From contig OZ020246.1 of assembly GCA_963971285.1 (NCBI GenBank), forward strand, positions 8,911,217-8,975,216: a DNA stretch of 64,000 nucleotides, in the 5' to 3' direction. Origin of the DNA: Astropecten irregularis. Lineage: Eukaryota > Echinodermata > Asteroidea > Paxillosida > Astropectinidae. Made by a program: the position numbers and the translations under genes. Below the pieces are notes generated by a model. That model did not search any database, was not told the DNA's origin, and saw only the letters and a list, made by a program, of their open reading frames with translations. Positions 11,046 to 22,690 of the stretch are shown piece by piece. The first letter of the stretch is position 1. Each line of letters starts with the position of its first letter.

Positions 11046-12528
11046 CCTGCTTCATCCACCTGTGCTTTGCTTGATGCCATTTCTCCTCTCCACTGCCTGT
11101 GTGTTTTCCTGCCTGCATCATTCACCTGCTTCATCCTCTAGTACAAATCTTGATGCCTCTTCTCCTCTCCACTACCTGTGTGTTTTCCTGTATCATACAC
11201 CTTCTTCCACCTCCAGTGCTTTGCTTGATGCCTCTTCTCCTCTCCACTACCTATATATTTTTCCTCTATGTTCACCTGCTTCATCCTCTAGTACAAATCT
11301 TGATGCCTCTTTTCCTCTCCACTACCTGTGTGTTTTCCTGTATCATACACCTGCTTCATCCTCCTGTGCTTTGCTTGATGCCTCTTCTCCTCTCCACTAC
11401 CTATATATTTTTCCTCTATGTTCACCTGCTTCATCCTCTAGTACAAATCTTGATGCCTCTTTTCCTCTCCACTACCTGTGTGTTTTCCTGTATCATACAC
11501 CTGCTTCATCCTCCAGTGCTTTGCTTGATGCCTCTTCTCCTCTCCACTACCTGTGTGTTTTCCTGTATCATTCACCTGCTTCATCCTCCTGTGCTTTGCT
11601 TGATGCCTCTTCTCCTCTCCACTACCTATATATTTTTCCTGTATCCCTCACCTGCTTTATCCTCTAGTACAAATCTTGATGCCTCTTCTCCTCTCCACTA
11701 CCTGTGTGTTTTCCTGTATCATTCACCTGCTTCATCCTCCTGTGCTTTGCTTGATGCCTCTTCTCCTCCCCACTTCCTACATATTTGTCCTCTATGTTCA
11801 CCTGCTTCATCCTCTAGCACAAATCTTGATGCCTCTTCTCCTCTCCACTACCTGTGTGTTTTCCTGTACCATACACCTGCTTCATCCTCCAGTGCTTTGC
11901 TTGATGCCTCTTCTCCTCCCCACTACCTACATATTTGTCCTCTATGTTCACCTGCTTCATCCTCTAGTACAAATCTTGATGCCTCTTCTCCTCTCCATTA
12001 CCTGTGTGTTTTCCTATATCATTCACCTGCTTCATCCTCCTGTGCTTTGCTTGATGCCTATTCTCCTCTCCACTACCTACATATTTTTCCTGTATCACTC
12101 ACCTGCTTCATCCTCTAGTACAAATCTTGATGCCTCTTCTCCTCTCCACTAGCTACCTGTGTGTTTTCCTGTATCATTCACCTGCTTCATCCTCCTGTGG
12201 TTTGCTTGATGCCTCTTCTCCTCTTCACTACCTACATGTGTTTTCCTGTATCATTCACCTGCTTCATCCTCTAGAACAAATCTTGATGCCTCTTCTCCTC
12301 TCCACTAGCTACCTGTGTGTTTTCCTGTATCATTCACCTGCTTCATCCTCCGGTGCTTTGCTTGATGCCTCTTCTCCTCTCCACTATCTGTGTGTTTCCC
12401 TGTATCCTTCACCTTCTTCATCCTCTAGTACAAATCTTGATGCCTCTTCTCCTCTCCACTATCTGTGTATCCTTCACCTGCTTCATCCTCTAGTACAAAT
12501 CTTGATGCCTCTTCTCCTCTCCACTACC

Positions 12529-12902
12529 TGTTAGCAGATATTTTATTTCAGCAGACGAAAACTTTTCGCCCGAACAACAACCAATCAGCCATCTTTTGTT
12601 TACGTACGCGTACTTGACTTCATTCATGCTGCGCTCGCACATCACAAGCATAAAACAACGGCTGTTGCACGCATTCACTCCAATTGAATCAAGTAAACAT
12701 GGTGCAGCCGTTGTATTTGGAAAGGCCATCCTCGTCCAATATATTACAATTTATTTATCAGCATGACAGACTGATCTTGCCTAAGACGTGTTTGGTGAAA
12801 TTGGTCTTAGGACGCGTCATAGCTAAGATCGATCTTACAGCCAGGACTCTTCCTAAGTCAAAAGATCGATCCTAAAATAAGACGAGTATCGTGAAATCGG
12901 CC
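12529..12902. repeat. Non-repeat island inside the 75-bp array, copy 2
   Basis: A copy of 10672-11045 at a fixed offset of 1,857 bases. The only difference I found is T at 11031 versus A at 12888. It marks the higher-order duplication unambiguously. After the island, copy 2 lacks one 150-bp dimer and one further base that copy 1 has, which shifts the open frames. Confidence 0.85.
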
Positions 12903-14262
12903 CCTGCTTCATCCACCTGTGCTTTGCTTGATGCCATTTCTCCTCTCCACTGCCTGTGTGTTTTCCTGCCTGCATCATTCACCTGCTTCATCCTCTAGTA
13001 CAAATCTTGATGCCTCTTCTCCTCTCCACTACCTGTGTGTTTTCCTGTATCATACACCTTCTTCCACCTCCAGTGCTTTGCTTGATGCCTCTTCTCCTCT
13101 CCACTACCTATATATTTTTCCTCTATGTTCACCTGCTTCATCCTCTAGTACAAATCTTGATGCCTCTTTTCCTCTCCACTACCTGTGTGTTTTCCTGTAT
13201 CATACACCTGCTTCATCCTCCAGTGCTTTGCTTGATGCCTCTTCTCCTCTCCACTACCTGTGTGTTTTCCTGTATCATTCACCTGCTTCATCCTCCTGTG
13301 CTTTGCTTGATGCCTCTTCTCCTCTCCACTACCTATATATTTTTCCTGTATTCTCACCTGCTTTATCCTCTAGTACAAATCTTGATGCCTCTTCTCCTCT
13401 CCACTACCTGTGTGTTTTCCTGTATCATTCACCTGCTTCATCCTCCTGTGCTTTGCTTGATGCCTCTTCTCCTCCCCACTTCCTACATATTTGTCCTCTA
13501 TGTTCACCTGCTTCATCCTCTAGCACAAATCTTGATGCCTCTTCTCCTCTCCACTACCTGTGTGTTTTCCTGTACCATACACCTGCTTCATCCTCCAGTG
13601 CTTTGCTTGATGCCTCTTCTCCTCCCCACTACCTACATATTTGTCCTCTATGTTCACCTGCTTCATCCTCTAGTACAAATCTTGATGCCTCTTCTCCTCT
13701 CCATTACCTGTGTGTTTTCCTATATCATTCACCTGCTTCATCCTCCTGTGCTTTGCTTGATGCCTATTCTCCTCTCCACTACCTACATATTTTTCCTGTA
13801 TCACTCACCTGCTTCATCCTCTAGTACAAATCTTGATGCCTCTTCTCCTCTCCACTAGCTACCTGTGTGTTTTCCTGTATCATTCACCTGCTTCATCCTC
13901 CTGTGGTTTGCTTGATGCCTCTTCTCCTCTTCACTACCTACATGTGTTTTCCTGTATCATTCACCTGCTTCATCCTCTAGAACAAATCTTGATGCCTCTT
14001 CTCCTCTCCACTAGCTACCTGTGTGTTTTCCTGTATCATTCACCTGCTTCATCCTCTAGTACAAATCTTGATGCCTCTTCTCCTCTCCACTACCTACATG
14101 CGTTTTCCTCTATGTTCACCTGCTTCATACTCTAGTACAAATCATGATGCCTCTTCTCCTCTCCACTACCTACATGTGTTTTCCTCTATGTTCACCTGCT
14201 TCATCCTCTAGTACAAATCTTGATGTGTCTTCTCCTCTCCACTACTTACATATTTTCCCTAT

Positions 14263-14680
14263 TAGTGCTGGGCAAAATCAGGTAATTTTGTAACCGGTTC
14301 CTGATTGTAAAACAAATCAGGTCAACTGTTGTTCTATGTAATCATGTGCAATATGTGCGATTTATGGTATATACGTCTTCTTCAATGTGATCATCGCTTT
14401 CAGTATGCTTTTTTCAATGTTATTCTTTGGATCAAGCATTTAGATCAAGTACACAATGTTTCTTTTAGATCCAGTATGTGAAAAGCGTGTTTTTACTTGG
14501 CAAAATCGACAAAATAACTTAATGCAATCCTACAGTTTACACTTATGGGTTGTTGAGCATGAGGCAAAGGTTTGTGCCATTTTTTCCCCTTCAGTTTTGG
14601 TAAACGGTTAGTGGAAATTTGTAACCGGCTGATTAAATCGGGGTCGGTTAACCTTAAACCGTATAAAAATCCCAGCACTG
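14263..14680 (+). mobile_element. hAT-type MITE inserted in the 75-bp array
   Basis: The ends are TAGTGCTGGG and CCCAGCACTG, inverted copies apart from the outermost base. Flanks TTCCCTAT (14255-14262) and TTTCCTAT (14681-14688) form an 8-bp target-site duplication with one mismatch, as expected for the hAT superfamily. The flanks are the array's own TTCCTGTATCAC-like motif, so the insertion interrupted a repeat unit. It is 418 bp with no transposase. A related truncated copy lies at 5650-6044. Confidence 0.85.
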
Positions 14681-14785
14681 TTTCCTATATCACTCACCTT
14701 CTTCATCCTCTAGTACAAAACTTGATGCCTCTTCTCCTCTCCACTTCCTACATGTTTTTCCTGTATCTTTAACCTTCTTCATCCC
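14681..14785. repeat. Terminal remnant of the 75-bp array
   Basis: About one and a half diverged units (TCACTCACCTTCTTCATCCTC, CTTGATGCCTCTTCTCCTCT) continue beyond the hAT insertion before unique sequence begins. Confidence 0.8.
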
Positions 14786-15428
14786 CCTTGTGCAGTTGAA
14801 CTCCCACTTCTTATTACCCAAGCTGTTCCAAATTTCCAAATTCGGGCTTGTCTTGAAATTGTGACCTGTCTTCCTCTTGGGGTTTTGGTTGAAACATATG
14901 TTTCGGAATAAATCAATAAGCTTAAAATGCCACTTCACACGTGGCAGATAGATCAGATTAAGTGGCAATCTGTAAAAACAAAAGCATTCAAAGTTTAAAA
15001 TCTTCTTTGCTGACAGAATTATTCCTACAGTAGCAATCTAAATGCACTTGCATAAAGCGTTGATATTTTCACACTGGCTTTGGCTTCTTGTGTCGTTGTT
15101 TTTTCATCATCAACTTTGCTATTTTACACACGCTTCATAGAAATGATATTGTGCAACTCAAGCAATCACTTAGGCACATTTTGTTCTGGCTCTGCATGTT
15201 TGGTTTTGTATTTAAATCTAAATTAAAATGTTGTCAAGTCTCAAGCAGAAAATAGCAACTGAAGTCAGATGGAAGTTTGTGTCAGTAACTTAAGTCAACA
15301 ATAAAGGGTTTACCTAATATCTGAAAAGTTTTTCTCAATCTTTCCTCTGAATTTCATCATCATCTTTGCTATTATTCACATGCTTCCCTATGTTTGAGTA
15401 ATTCTTTGTTTACTTGACTTCATTTGCA
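14786..15428. other. No gene seen; AT-rich spacer
   Basis: No assignable open frame or repeat. A similar phrase occurs twice (TCATCATCAACTTTGCTATTTTACACACG near 15105 and ATCATCATCTTTGCTATTATT near 15357), suggesting an old local duplication. Confidence 0.45.
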
Positions 15429-15429
15429 G

Positions 15430-15671
15430 CCTCCTGGGTTTGGAATCTCAGTCACCACGATGCTATCCATGGATGCAAGCTCCAAACCCTCAACATCCTG
15501 GGATGCCCGAAGACATCACAGATCAGACTCCAATATCACTGAGGACTCCTGAAGATTCTCACCATCAGACACCACCGTACAAGCAGTCACCAAAGTCACT
15601 GAACCACCGACAGTTCTGCTTTGAAGGAAGTCCTCCATCCTGACTCCTGTTCTTGGATTGAAACACTTCAG
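15430..15671 (+). repeat. Possible further copy of exon-like cassette B
   Basis: It follows CTTCATTTGCAG and contains TGGAATCTCAGTCACCACGATG, AACCCTCAACATCCTGGGAT and a CTGAGGACTCC region like the B cassettes at 2-7 kb. It ends at CTTCAG|GTTTATT. No recognisable protein is encoded. Its presence beyond the 75-bp array would extend the cassette series to about 15.7 kb. Confidence 0.4.
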
Positions 15672-15807
15672 GTTTATTATTCCTTGTATCATTAACATTT
15701 TTTTGTGGTAAATTTGATGGATCATTAATTGCCAATCATTTATCATCAATGTGTATGTTATGGTTAATCATCAATCATTTATGAGGTACATATTTACTGT
15801 AATATTC

Positions 15808-15839
15808 TAGTAGACATACAAAGCTTTGTATGTCTACTA
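15808..15839. repeat. Perfect 32-bp palindrome
   Basis: TAGTAGACATACAAAG is followed directly by its exact reverse complement, with no loop, centred on AAGCTT. Flanks do not extend the symmetry. Confidence 0.93.
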
Positions 15840-16024
15840 TGCAACTCTGCATGTGCCTGTAGGGCAAAATCTAATGGCTAAGCCAAAATCTTAGGCTAAG
15901 CAATATTGCTGAGAGTTTACACACAAAAGCGCTCCTGCTGCCATACTAACAGCCTCCTGAAGCAAACCTGCAGTGTTAGTGTCTTCTGTGTGCCTTCCCT
16001 CTTTACTGCCTGATTGCTTGAGAG

Positions 16025-16261
16025 TTGTTTGAATGTAGTAGAATGAAGAATTACTTCAAACAGTTGTTGACTTGTGGATATGATGACCTCGCATTCGACC
16101 AAGACTTCGCTACAAGGATGTCCTTGAAACGTGACCTCACCTCTTTCGGCATACCTAGCACAACATGCCGGAGACAACAGCTAGCAACCGCTCTTAGTGG
16201 CGCTCTGCGACTCTTAATGGTTGCTCCATCTCAACCAAACACTACGTCGATGACTGTGTGA
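16025..16261 (+). pseudogene. Possible SAM-domain-like exon remnant
   Basis: A 78-codon frame reads MKNYFKQLLTCGYDDLAF followed by LKRDLTSFGIPSTTCRRQQL. The spacing of YFKQLL, GYDDL, DL..FGI and RR..L resembles helices 1-5 of a sterile alpha motif (SAM) domain, where a GYD(D/S)L segment and a (DL..IGI..xxHR..L) segment are typical. This is a pattern impression, not a proven match. No partner exons are recognised, and the conserved glycine/histidine turn before the last helix is replaced by STTCRR. The following sequence is low complexity. Confidence 0.25.
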
Positions 16262-16295
16262 AATGCCGACTCCATCGTCGATAACAACAGGATGG

Positions 16296-16317
16296 GCCAT
16301 GATGATGATGATGATGA
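16296..16317. repeat. ATG microsatellite
   Basis: About six to seven GAT units in succession (CATGATGATGATGATGATGA). Confidence 0.9.
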
Positions 16318-16689
16318 CCTCTATTCCTACGAAACAGACTTCTGGGGACTGTGTTGGCCACCATCTGTTGCCCAAGAAGTCCTGGTAAACTATGAGATCT
16401 CGTAGTTCTGCTGACCAGGGATTACTCTTATTCTCAATTGATCGTCGAAGGGCCAATGTCTTGGCACGGCACGAAGAAACCTGCGAGAGGCAAGGGGCAC
16501 ACCTGAGAAAGCGTGACAGGTGAGCCAAAGGCGACAACTTTCCATTGGGCAGCTGTAAGCAGAGGAACTCCACCTCCAGGGTTCAGCATGTCACCAAGCC
16601 CTCCTGGCACTACAGCAAACACCATGATGATGTGGAGATGACTGCCTGGAATTTGCCTGAGCTTGCACACTTCAAGGTCCCTGCATCAC

Positions 16690-18310
16690 CCTTAGTTTTC
16701 ATAATTACTCGGGCATCCTGAAAGATCAAGTGTCATCGGATCTCTCCTTGACGACAACTTGGGCTGTTCACCAAAGAAATGAGGCCAAGAAATGATGTCT
16801 CTCTTGCCACCGAGCTGAAGTTGTACATCAGACTATTTGCACCTTGGCAAATGTCACTGAAACTGCAAACCAATTTGCCATGCTGTGTTTTGGAGGCTTT
16901 CTAATCCCATGGTCATCTGGCAAGCAGGTATATTTTCAGAATTTCCTTTGGCCTGCCTCATGGCTGGGTTTTACTTGGGCAACTGGGAAGATCAGGTGTC
17001 ATCTGAGCTCTTCTTGGAGACAACCTTTGGTCAAATGCCCCAAATAAAGCCCAAGAAATTCTGTGACTCCTAATGCTTGCCATTGAGCTAAAGCATGCAA
17101 TTGTGTGTACAGTTTGTTCCTTGGCAAACTTTACTATAAGCTGAAGCATTTTCCCAGTGGTATGGTCGTGTTTGGAACTTCCTTGGGCTGACATGTCAAG
17201 GGCCTTGCCTAAACCTCAGGTTTTGGATGTTGCTTGGATACAAGTCTGGGGCTGTATTGCCCCTAACTATGGCTTTATACAAAAGCTGTTACTCCTGGTT
17301 CATCCTAATGAGGTCAAGCAGGCTCTTGGACTGTTTGCTCCTTGGAAAACCTCCCCAAGATGATGAACCAGTTTCACAGGCTGGGTTTTTGAGGATTTCT
17401 ATTTCCTCATCATCTCTTTGGCCAGCAGGCATGTGTGGAATTTTCTTGGAATAGCATGTTTCAAGGGCTCTTGCCTAAGCCTCAGGTTTTGGGTGTTGCT
17501 TGGATACAAGTCTGGGGCTGTATTGCCCCAAACTATGGCTTTATACAAAAGCTGTCACTCTTGGTTCATCCTACTGAGGTCAAGCAGGCTCTTGGACTGT
17601 TTGCTCCTTGGAAAACCTCCCCAAGATGATGAACTAGTTTCACAGGCTGGGTTTTTGATGATTTCTATTTCCTCATCATCTCTCTGGCCAGTGGCCATGT
17701 GTGGAATTTTCTTGGACTAGCATGTTTCAAGGGCCTTGCCTAAACCTCGGGTTTTGGGTTTTGCTTGGATACCCTTCTTGACACCAAGTATTTGGGGCTG
17801 TATTGCCCCAAACTAAGGCCAAGAAAAGCGGTCACTCCTGGTTCATCCTACTGAGGTCCAGCAGGCTCTAGGACTGTTTACTCCTTGGAAAACCTTCCCA
17901 ACACTATGAACTAGTTTTAGAAGCTGGGTTTTTGAGGATTTTTATTTCCTCATCATCTCTTTGGCCAGCAGGCATGTGTGGAATTTTCTTGGACTAGCAT
18001 GTTTTCAAGGACCTTGCCTAAACCTCAGGTATTGGGTGTTGCTTGGATACAAGTCTGGGGCTGTATTGCCCCAAACTATGGCTTTATACAAAAGCTGTCA
18101 CTCCTGGTTCATCCTACTGAGGTCAAGCAGGCTCTTGGACTGTTTACTCCTTGGAAAACTTCCCTAAGACAACAAACCAGTTTTCTGGTTTGAGTTTTTT
18201 AAAGATTTGCAATTCCTCATTGCCTCTCTGGCCAGTGGTCGTGTTTGGAATTTCGTTGGGCTGACATGTTTTGAGGGCCTCCTGTAAATTGGACTGTTTG
18301 CTCCTTTATG
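16690..18310. repeat. Tandem repeat of about 266-bp units
   Basis: The anchor GTTGCTTGGATACAAGTCTG recurs at about 17230, 17496 and 18039, with a diverged copy near 17761, so spacing is 265-278 bases. Other shared blocks are TTGGACTGTTTGCTCCTTGG, AAACCTCCCCAAGATGATGA and CATCATCTCTTTGGCCAG. More diverged units extend left to about 16690 (CTTGCCACCGAGCTGAAG, GCTTGCCATTGAGCTAAAGC). Short open frames exist but encode only the repeat. The final unit leads straight into the 61-bp array. Confidence 0.88.
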
Positions 18311-18394
18311 GCCTCTCCTTGGCCAGTAGACACAAGCTTAAGAAGGAGTCTCCCTGACTTATCCAGCCAGCATCAATCTACCTTTACAGCCAGC

Positions 18395-21300
18395 CAAACA
18401 CGAGACCTTCTCATGTGCCTTGCCTCTTATGTTCGTAATGCTAACGGCAGACGGCCAAACACGAGACCATCTCATGTGCCTTGCCTCTTATGTTCGTAAT
18501 GCTAACGGCAGCCGGCCAAACACGAGACCATCTCATGTGCCTTGCCTCTTATGTTCGTAATGCTAACGGCAGCCGGCCAAACACGAGACCTTCTCATGTG
18601 CCTTGCCTCTTATGTTCTTAATGCTAACGGCAGCCGGCCAAACAGGAGACCATCTCATGTGCCTTGCCTCTTATGTTCGTAATGCTAACGGCAGCCGGCC
18701 AAACACTAGACCATCTCATGTGCCTTGCCTCTTATGTTTCGTAATGCTAACGGCTGCCGGCCAAACACGAGACCATCTCATGTGCCTTGCCTCTTATGTT
18801 CGTTATGCTAACGGCAGCCGGCCAAACACGAGACCATCTCATGTGCCTTGCCTCTTATGTTCGTAATGCTAACGGCAGCGGGCCAAACACGAGACCATCT
18901 CATGTGCCTTGCCTCTTATGTTCGTAATGCTAACGGCAGCCGGCCAAACACGAGACCTTCTCATTTGCCTTGCCTCTTATGTTCGTAATGCTAACGGCAG
19001 CCGGCCAAACACGAGACCATCTCATGTGCCTTGCCTCTTATGTTCGTAATGCTAACGGCAGCCGGCCAAACACGAGACCTTCTCATTTGCCTTGCCTCTT
19101 ATGTTCGTAATGCTAACGGCAGCCGGCCAAACACGAGACCATCTCATGTGCCTTGCCTCTTTTGTTCTTAATGCTAACGGCAGCCGGCCAAACACGAGAC
19201 CATCTCATGTGCCTTGCCTCTTATGTTCGTAATGCTAACGGCAGCCGGCCAAACACGAGACCATCTCATGTGCCTTGCCTCTTATGTTCGTAATGCTAAC
19301 GGCAGCCGGCCAAACACGAGACCATCTCATGTGCCTTGCCTCTTATGTTCGTAATGCTAACGGCGGCCGGCCAAACACGAGACCATCTCATGTGCCTTGC
19401 CTCTTATGTTGCATAATGCTAACGGCAGCCGGCCAAACACGAGACCATCTCATGTGCCTTGCCTCTTATGTTCGTGATGCTAACGGCAGCCAGCCAAACA
19501 CGAGACCTTCTCATGTGCCTTGCCTCTTATGTTCGTAATGCTAACGGCTGCCGGCCAAACACGAGACCTTCTCATGTGCCTTGCCTCTTATGTTCGTAAT
19601 GCTAACGGCTGCCGGCCAAACACGAGACCTTCTCATGTGCCTTGCCTCTTATGTTCGTAATGCTAACGGCTGCCGGCCAAACACGAGACCTTCTCATGTG
19701 CCTTGCCTCTTATGTTCGTGATGCTAACGGCAGCCGGCCAAACACGAGACCTTCTCATGTGCCTTGCCTCTTATGTTCGTAATGCTAACGGCAGCCAGCC
19801 AAACACGAGACCATCTCATGTGCCTTGCCTCTTATGTTCGTGATGCTAACGGCAGCCGGCCAAACACGAGACCTTCTCATGTGCCTTGCCTCTTATGTTC
19901 GTAATGCTAACGGCTGCCGGCCAAACACGAGACCATCTCATGTGTCTTGCCTCTTATGTTCGTAATGCTAACGGCAGCCGGCCAAACAGGAGACCTTCTC
20001 ATGTGCCTTGCCTCTTATGTTCGTAATGCTAACGGCAGCGGGCCAAACACGAGACCATCTCATGTGCCTTGCCTCTTATGTTCTTAATGCTAACGGCAGC
20101 CGGCCAAACAGGAGACCTTCTCATGTGCCTTGCCTCTTATGTTCGTAATGCTAACGGCAGCCGGCCAAACACGAGACCTTCTCATGTGCCTTGCCTCTTA
20201 TGTTCGTAATGCTAACGGCAGCCGGCCAAACACGAGACCATCTCATGTGCCTTGCCTCTTATGTTCGTAATGCTAACGGCAGCCGGCCAAACACGAGACC
20301 ATCTCATGTGCCTTGCCTCTTATGTTCGTAATGCTAACGGCGGCCGGCCAAACACGAGACCATCTCATGTGCCTTGCCTCTTATGTTGCATAATGCTAAC
20401 GGCAGCCGGCCAAACACGAGACCATCTCATGTGCCTTGCCTCTTATGTTCGTGATGCTAACGGCAGCCAGCCAAACACGAGACCATCTCATGTGCCTTGC
20501 CTCTTATGTTCTTAATGCTAACGGCAGCCGGCCAAACACGAGACCATCTCATGTGCCTTGCCTCTTATGTTCTTAATGCTAACGGCAGCCGGCCAAACAC
20601 GAGACCTTCTCATGTGCCTTGCCTCTTATGTTTGTAATGCTAACGGCAGCCGGCCAAACACGAGACCTTCTCATGTGCCTTGCCTCTTATATTCGTAATG
20701 CTAACGGCAGCCGGCCAAACACGAGACCATCTCATGTGCCTTGCCTCTTATGTTCGTAATGCTAACGGCAGCCGGCCAAACACGAGACCTTCTCATGTGC
20801 CTTGCCTCTTATATTCGTAATGCTAACGGCAGCCGGCCAAACACGAGAACATCTCATGTGCCTTGCCTCTTATGTTCGTAATGCTAACGGCAGCCGGCCA
20901 AACACGAGACCTTCTCATGTGCCTTGCCTCTTATGTTCTTAATGCTAACGGCAGCCGGCCAAACACGAGACCATCTCATGTGCCTTGCCTCTTATGTTCG
21001 AAATGCTAACGGCAGCCGGCCAAACACGAGACCATCTCATGTGCCTTGCCTCTTATGTTCGTAATGCTAACGGCAGCCGGCCAAACACGAGACCTTCTCA
21101 TGTGCCTTGCCTCTTATATTCGTAATGCTAACGGCAGCCGGCCAAACACGAGAACATCTCATGTGCCTTGCCTCTTATGTTCGTAATGCTAACGGCAGCC
21201 GGCCAAACAGGAGACCTTCTCATGTGCCTTGCCTCTTATGTTCTTAATGCTAACGGCAGCCGGCCAAACACGAGACCATCTCATGTGCCTTGCCTCTTAT

Positions 21301-22690
21301 GTTCGTAATGCTAACGGCAGCCGGCCAAACACGAGACCTTCTCATGTGCCTTGCCTCTTATATTCGTAATGCTAACGGCAGCCGGCCAAACACGAGACCT
21401 TCTCATGTGCCTTGCCTCTTATGTTCGTAATGCTAACGGCAGCCGGCCAAACACGAGACCATCTCATGTGCCTTGCCTCTTATGTTCGTAATGCTAACGG
21501 CAGCCGGCCAAACACGAGACCATCTCATGTGCCTTGCCTCTTATGTTCGTAATGCTAACGGCTGCCGGCCAAACACGAGACCATCTCATGTGTCTTGCCT
21601 CTTATGTTCGTAATGCTAACGGCAGCCGGCCAAACAGGAGACCTTCTCATGTGCCTTGCCTCTTATGTTCGTAATGCTAACGGCAGCGGGCCAAACACGA
21701 GACCATCTCATGTGCCTTGCCTCTTATGTTCTTAATGCTAACGGCAGCCGGCCAAACAGGAGACCTTCTCATGTGCCTTGCCTATGTTCGTAATGCTAAC
21801 GGCAGCCGGCCAAACACGAGACCTTCTCATGTGCCTTGCCTCTTATGTTCGTAATGCTAACGGCAGCCGGCCAAACACGAGACCATCTCATGTGCCTTGC
21901 CTCTTATGTTCGTAATGCTAACGGCAGCCGGCCAAACACGAGACCATCTCATGTGCCTTGCCTCTTATGTTCGTAATGCTAACGGCAGCCGGCCAAACAC
22001 GAGACCATCTCATGTGCCTTGCCTCTTATGTTCGTAATGCTAACGGCAGCCGGCCAAACACGAGACCATCTCATGTGCCTTGCCTCTTATGTTCGTGATG
22101 CTAACGGCAGCCGGCCAAACAGGAGACCATCTCATGCGGTTTGCATCTGATGTTCGTAATGCTAACGGCAGCCGGCCAAACACGAGACCATCTCATGTGC
22201 CTTGCCTCTTATGTTCGTAATGCTAACGGCAGCCGGCCAAACACGAGAACATCTCATGTGCCTTGCCTCTTATGTTCGTAATGCTAACGGCAGCGGGCCA
22301 AACACGAGACCATCTCATGTGGTTTGCATCTTATGTTCGTAATGCTAACGGCAGCCGGCCAAACAGGAGACCATCTCATGTGCCTTGCCTCTTATGTTCG
22401 TGATGCTAACGGCAGCCGGCCAAACACGAGACCATCTCATGTGCCTTGCATCTTATGTTCGTAATGCTAACGGCAGCCGGCCAAACAGGAGACCATCTCA
22501 TGTGCCTTGCCTCTTATGTTCGTGATGCTAACGGCAGCCGGCCAAACACGAGACCATCTCATGTGCCTTGCCTCTTATGTTCGTGATGCTAACGGCAGCC
22601 GGCCAAACACGAGACCATCTCATGTGCCTTGCCTCTTATGTTCGTAATGCTAACGGCAGCCGGCCAAACACTAGACCATCTCATGAGAGA
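18395..22690. repeat. 61-bp tandem array, about 70 copies
   Basis: The unit is GCCGGCCAAACACGAGACCA, TCTCATGTGCCTTGCCTCTT, ATGTTCGTAATGCTAACGGC plus A. The CTAACGGC anchor recurs every 61 bases. Variants include ACC(A/T)TCTC, CAC(G)AG versus CAGGAG, TTCTTAATG, and the one-base-longer GTTGCATAATG. The unit is not a multiple of three and has no long frame. A block around 19275-19538 reappears at 20252-20515 (offset 977, i.e. sixteen units plus the extra base), showing higher-order duplication. The array is more GC-rich than its flanks. Its right end is abrupt at ACTAGACCATCTCATGAGAG. Confidence 0.95.

Larger units (their letters stand above)
9005..14262. repeat. 75-bp tandem array with A/B dimers and a 1,857-bp higher-order repeat
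   Basis: A pyrimidine-rich 75-bp unit (CTACCTGTGTGTTTTCCTGT, ATCATTCACCTGCTTCATCC, then TCCTGTGCTTTGCTTGATGC and CTCTTCTCCTCTCCA) repeats through most of this stretch. Two variants alternate: CCTCCTGTGCTTTGCTTG and CCTCTAGTACAAATCTTG. Because 75 is a multiple of three, open frames of up to 408 codons run through it in more than one frame. They encode only the repeat (a SSSCALLDASSPLHYLCVF type in one frame), so I do not treat them as genes. A segment near 10490-12150 is repeated at 12347-13856 with an initial offset of 1,857 bases and near-identity, so that duplication is recent. Confidence 0.93.

Noticed and set aside
1488..18310. Box C/D snoRNA host-gene reading of the cassettes
   Set aside because: TGATGA and CTGA words occur (for example near 2040 and 17360), but spacing and terminal stems do not fit a snoRNA in any copy I checked.
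18395..22690. CRISPR-like reading of the 61-bp array
   Set aside because: There are no unique spacers between repeats; the whole unit is repeated, in a eukaryotic genome.
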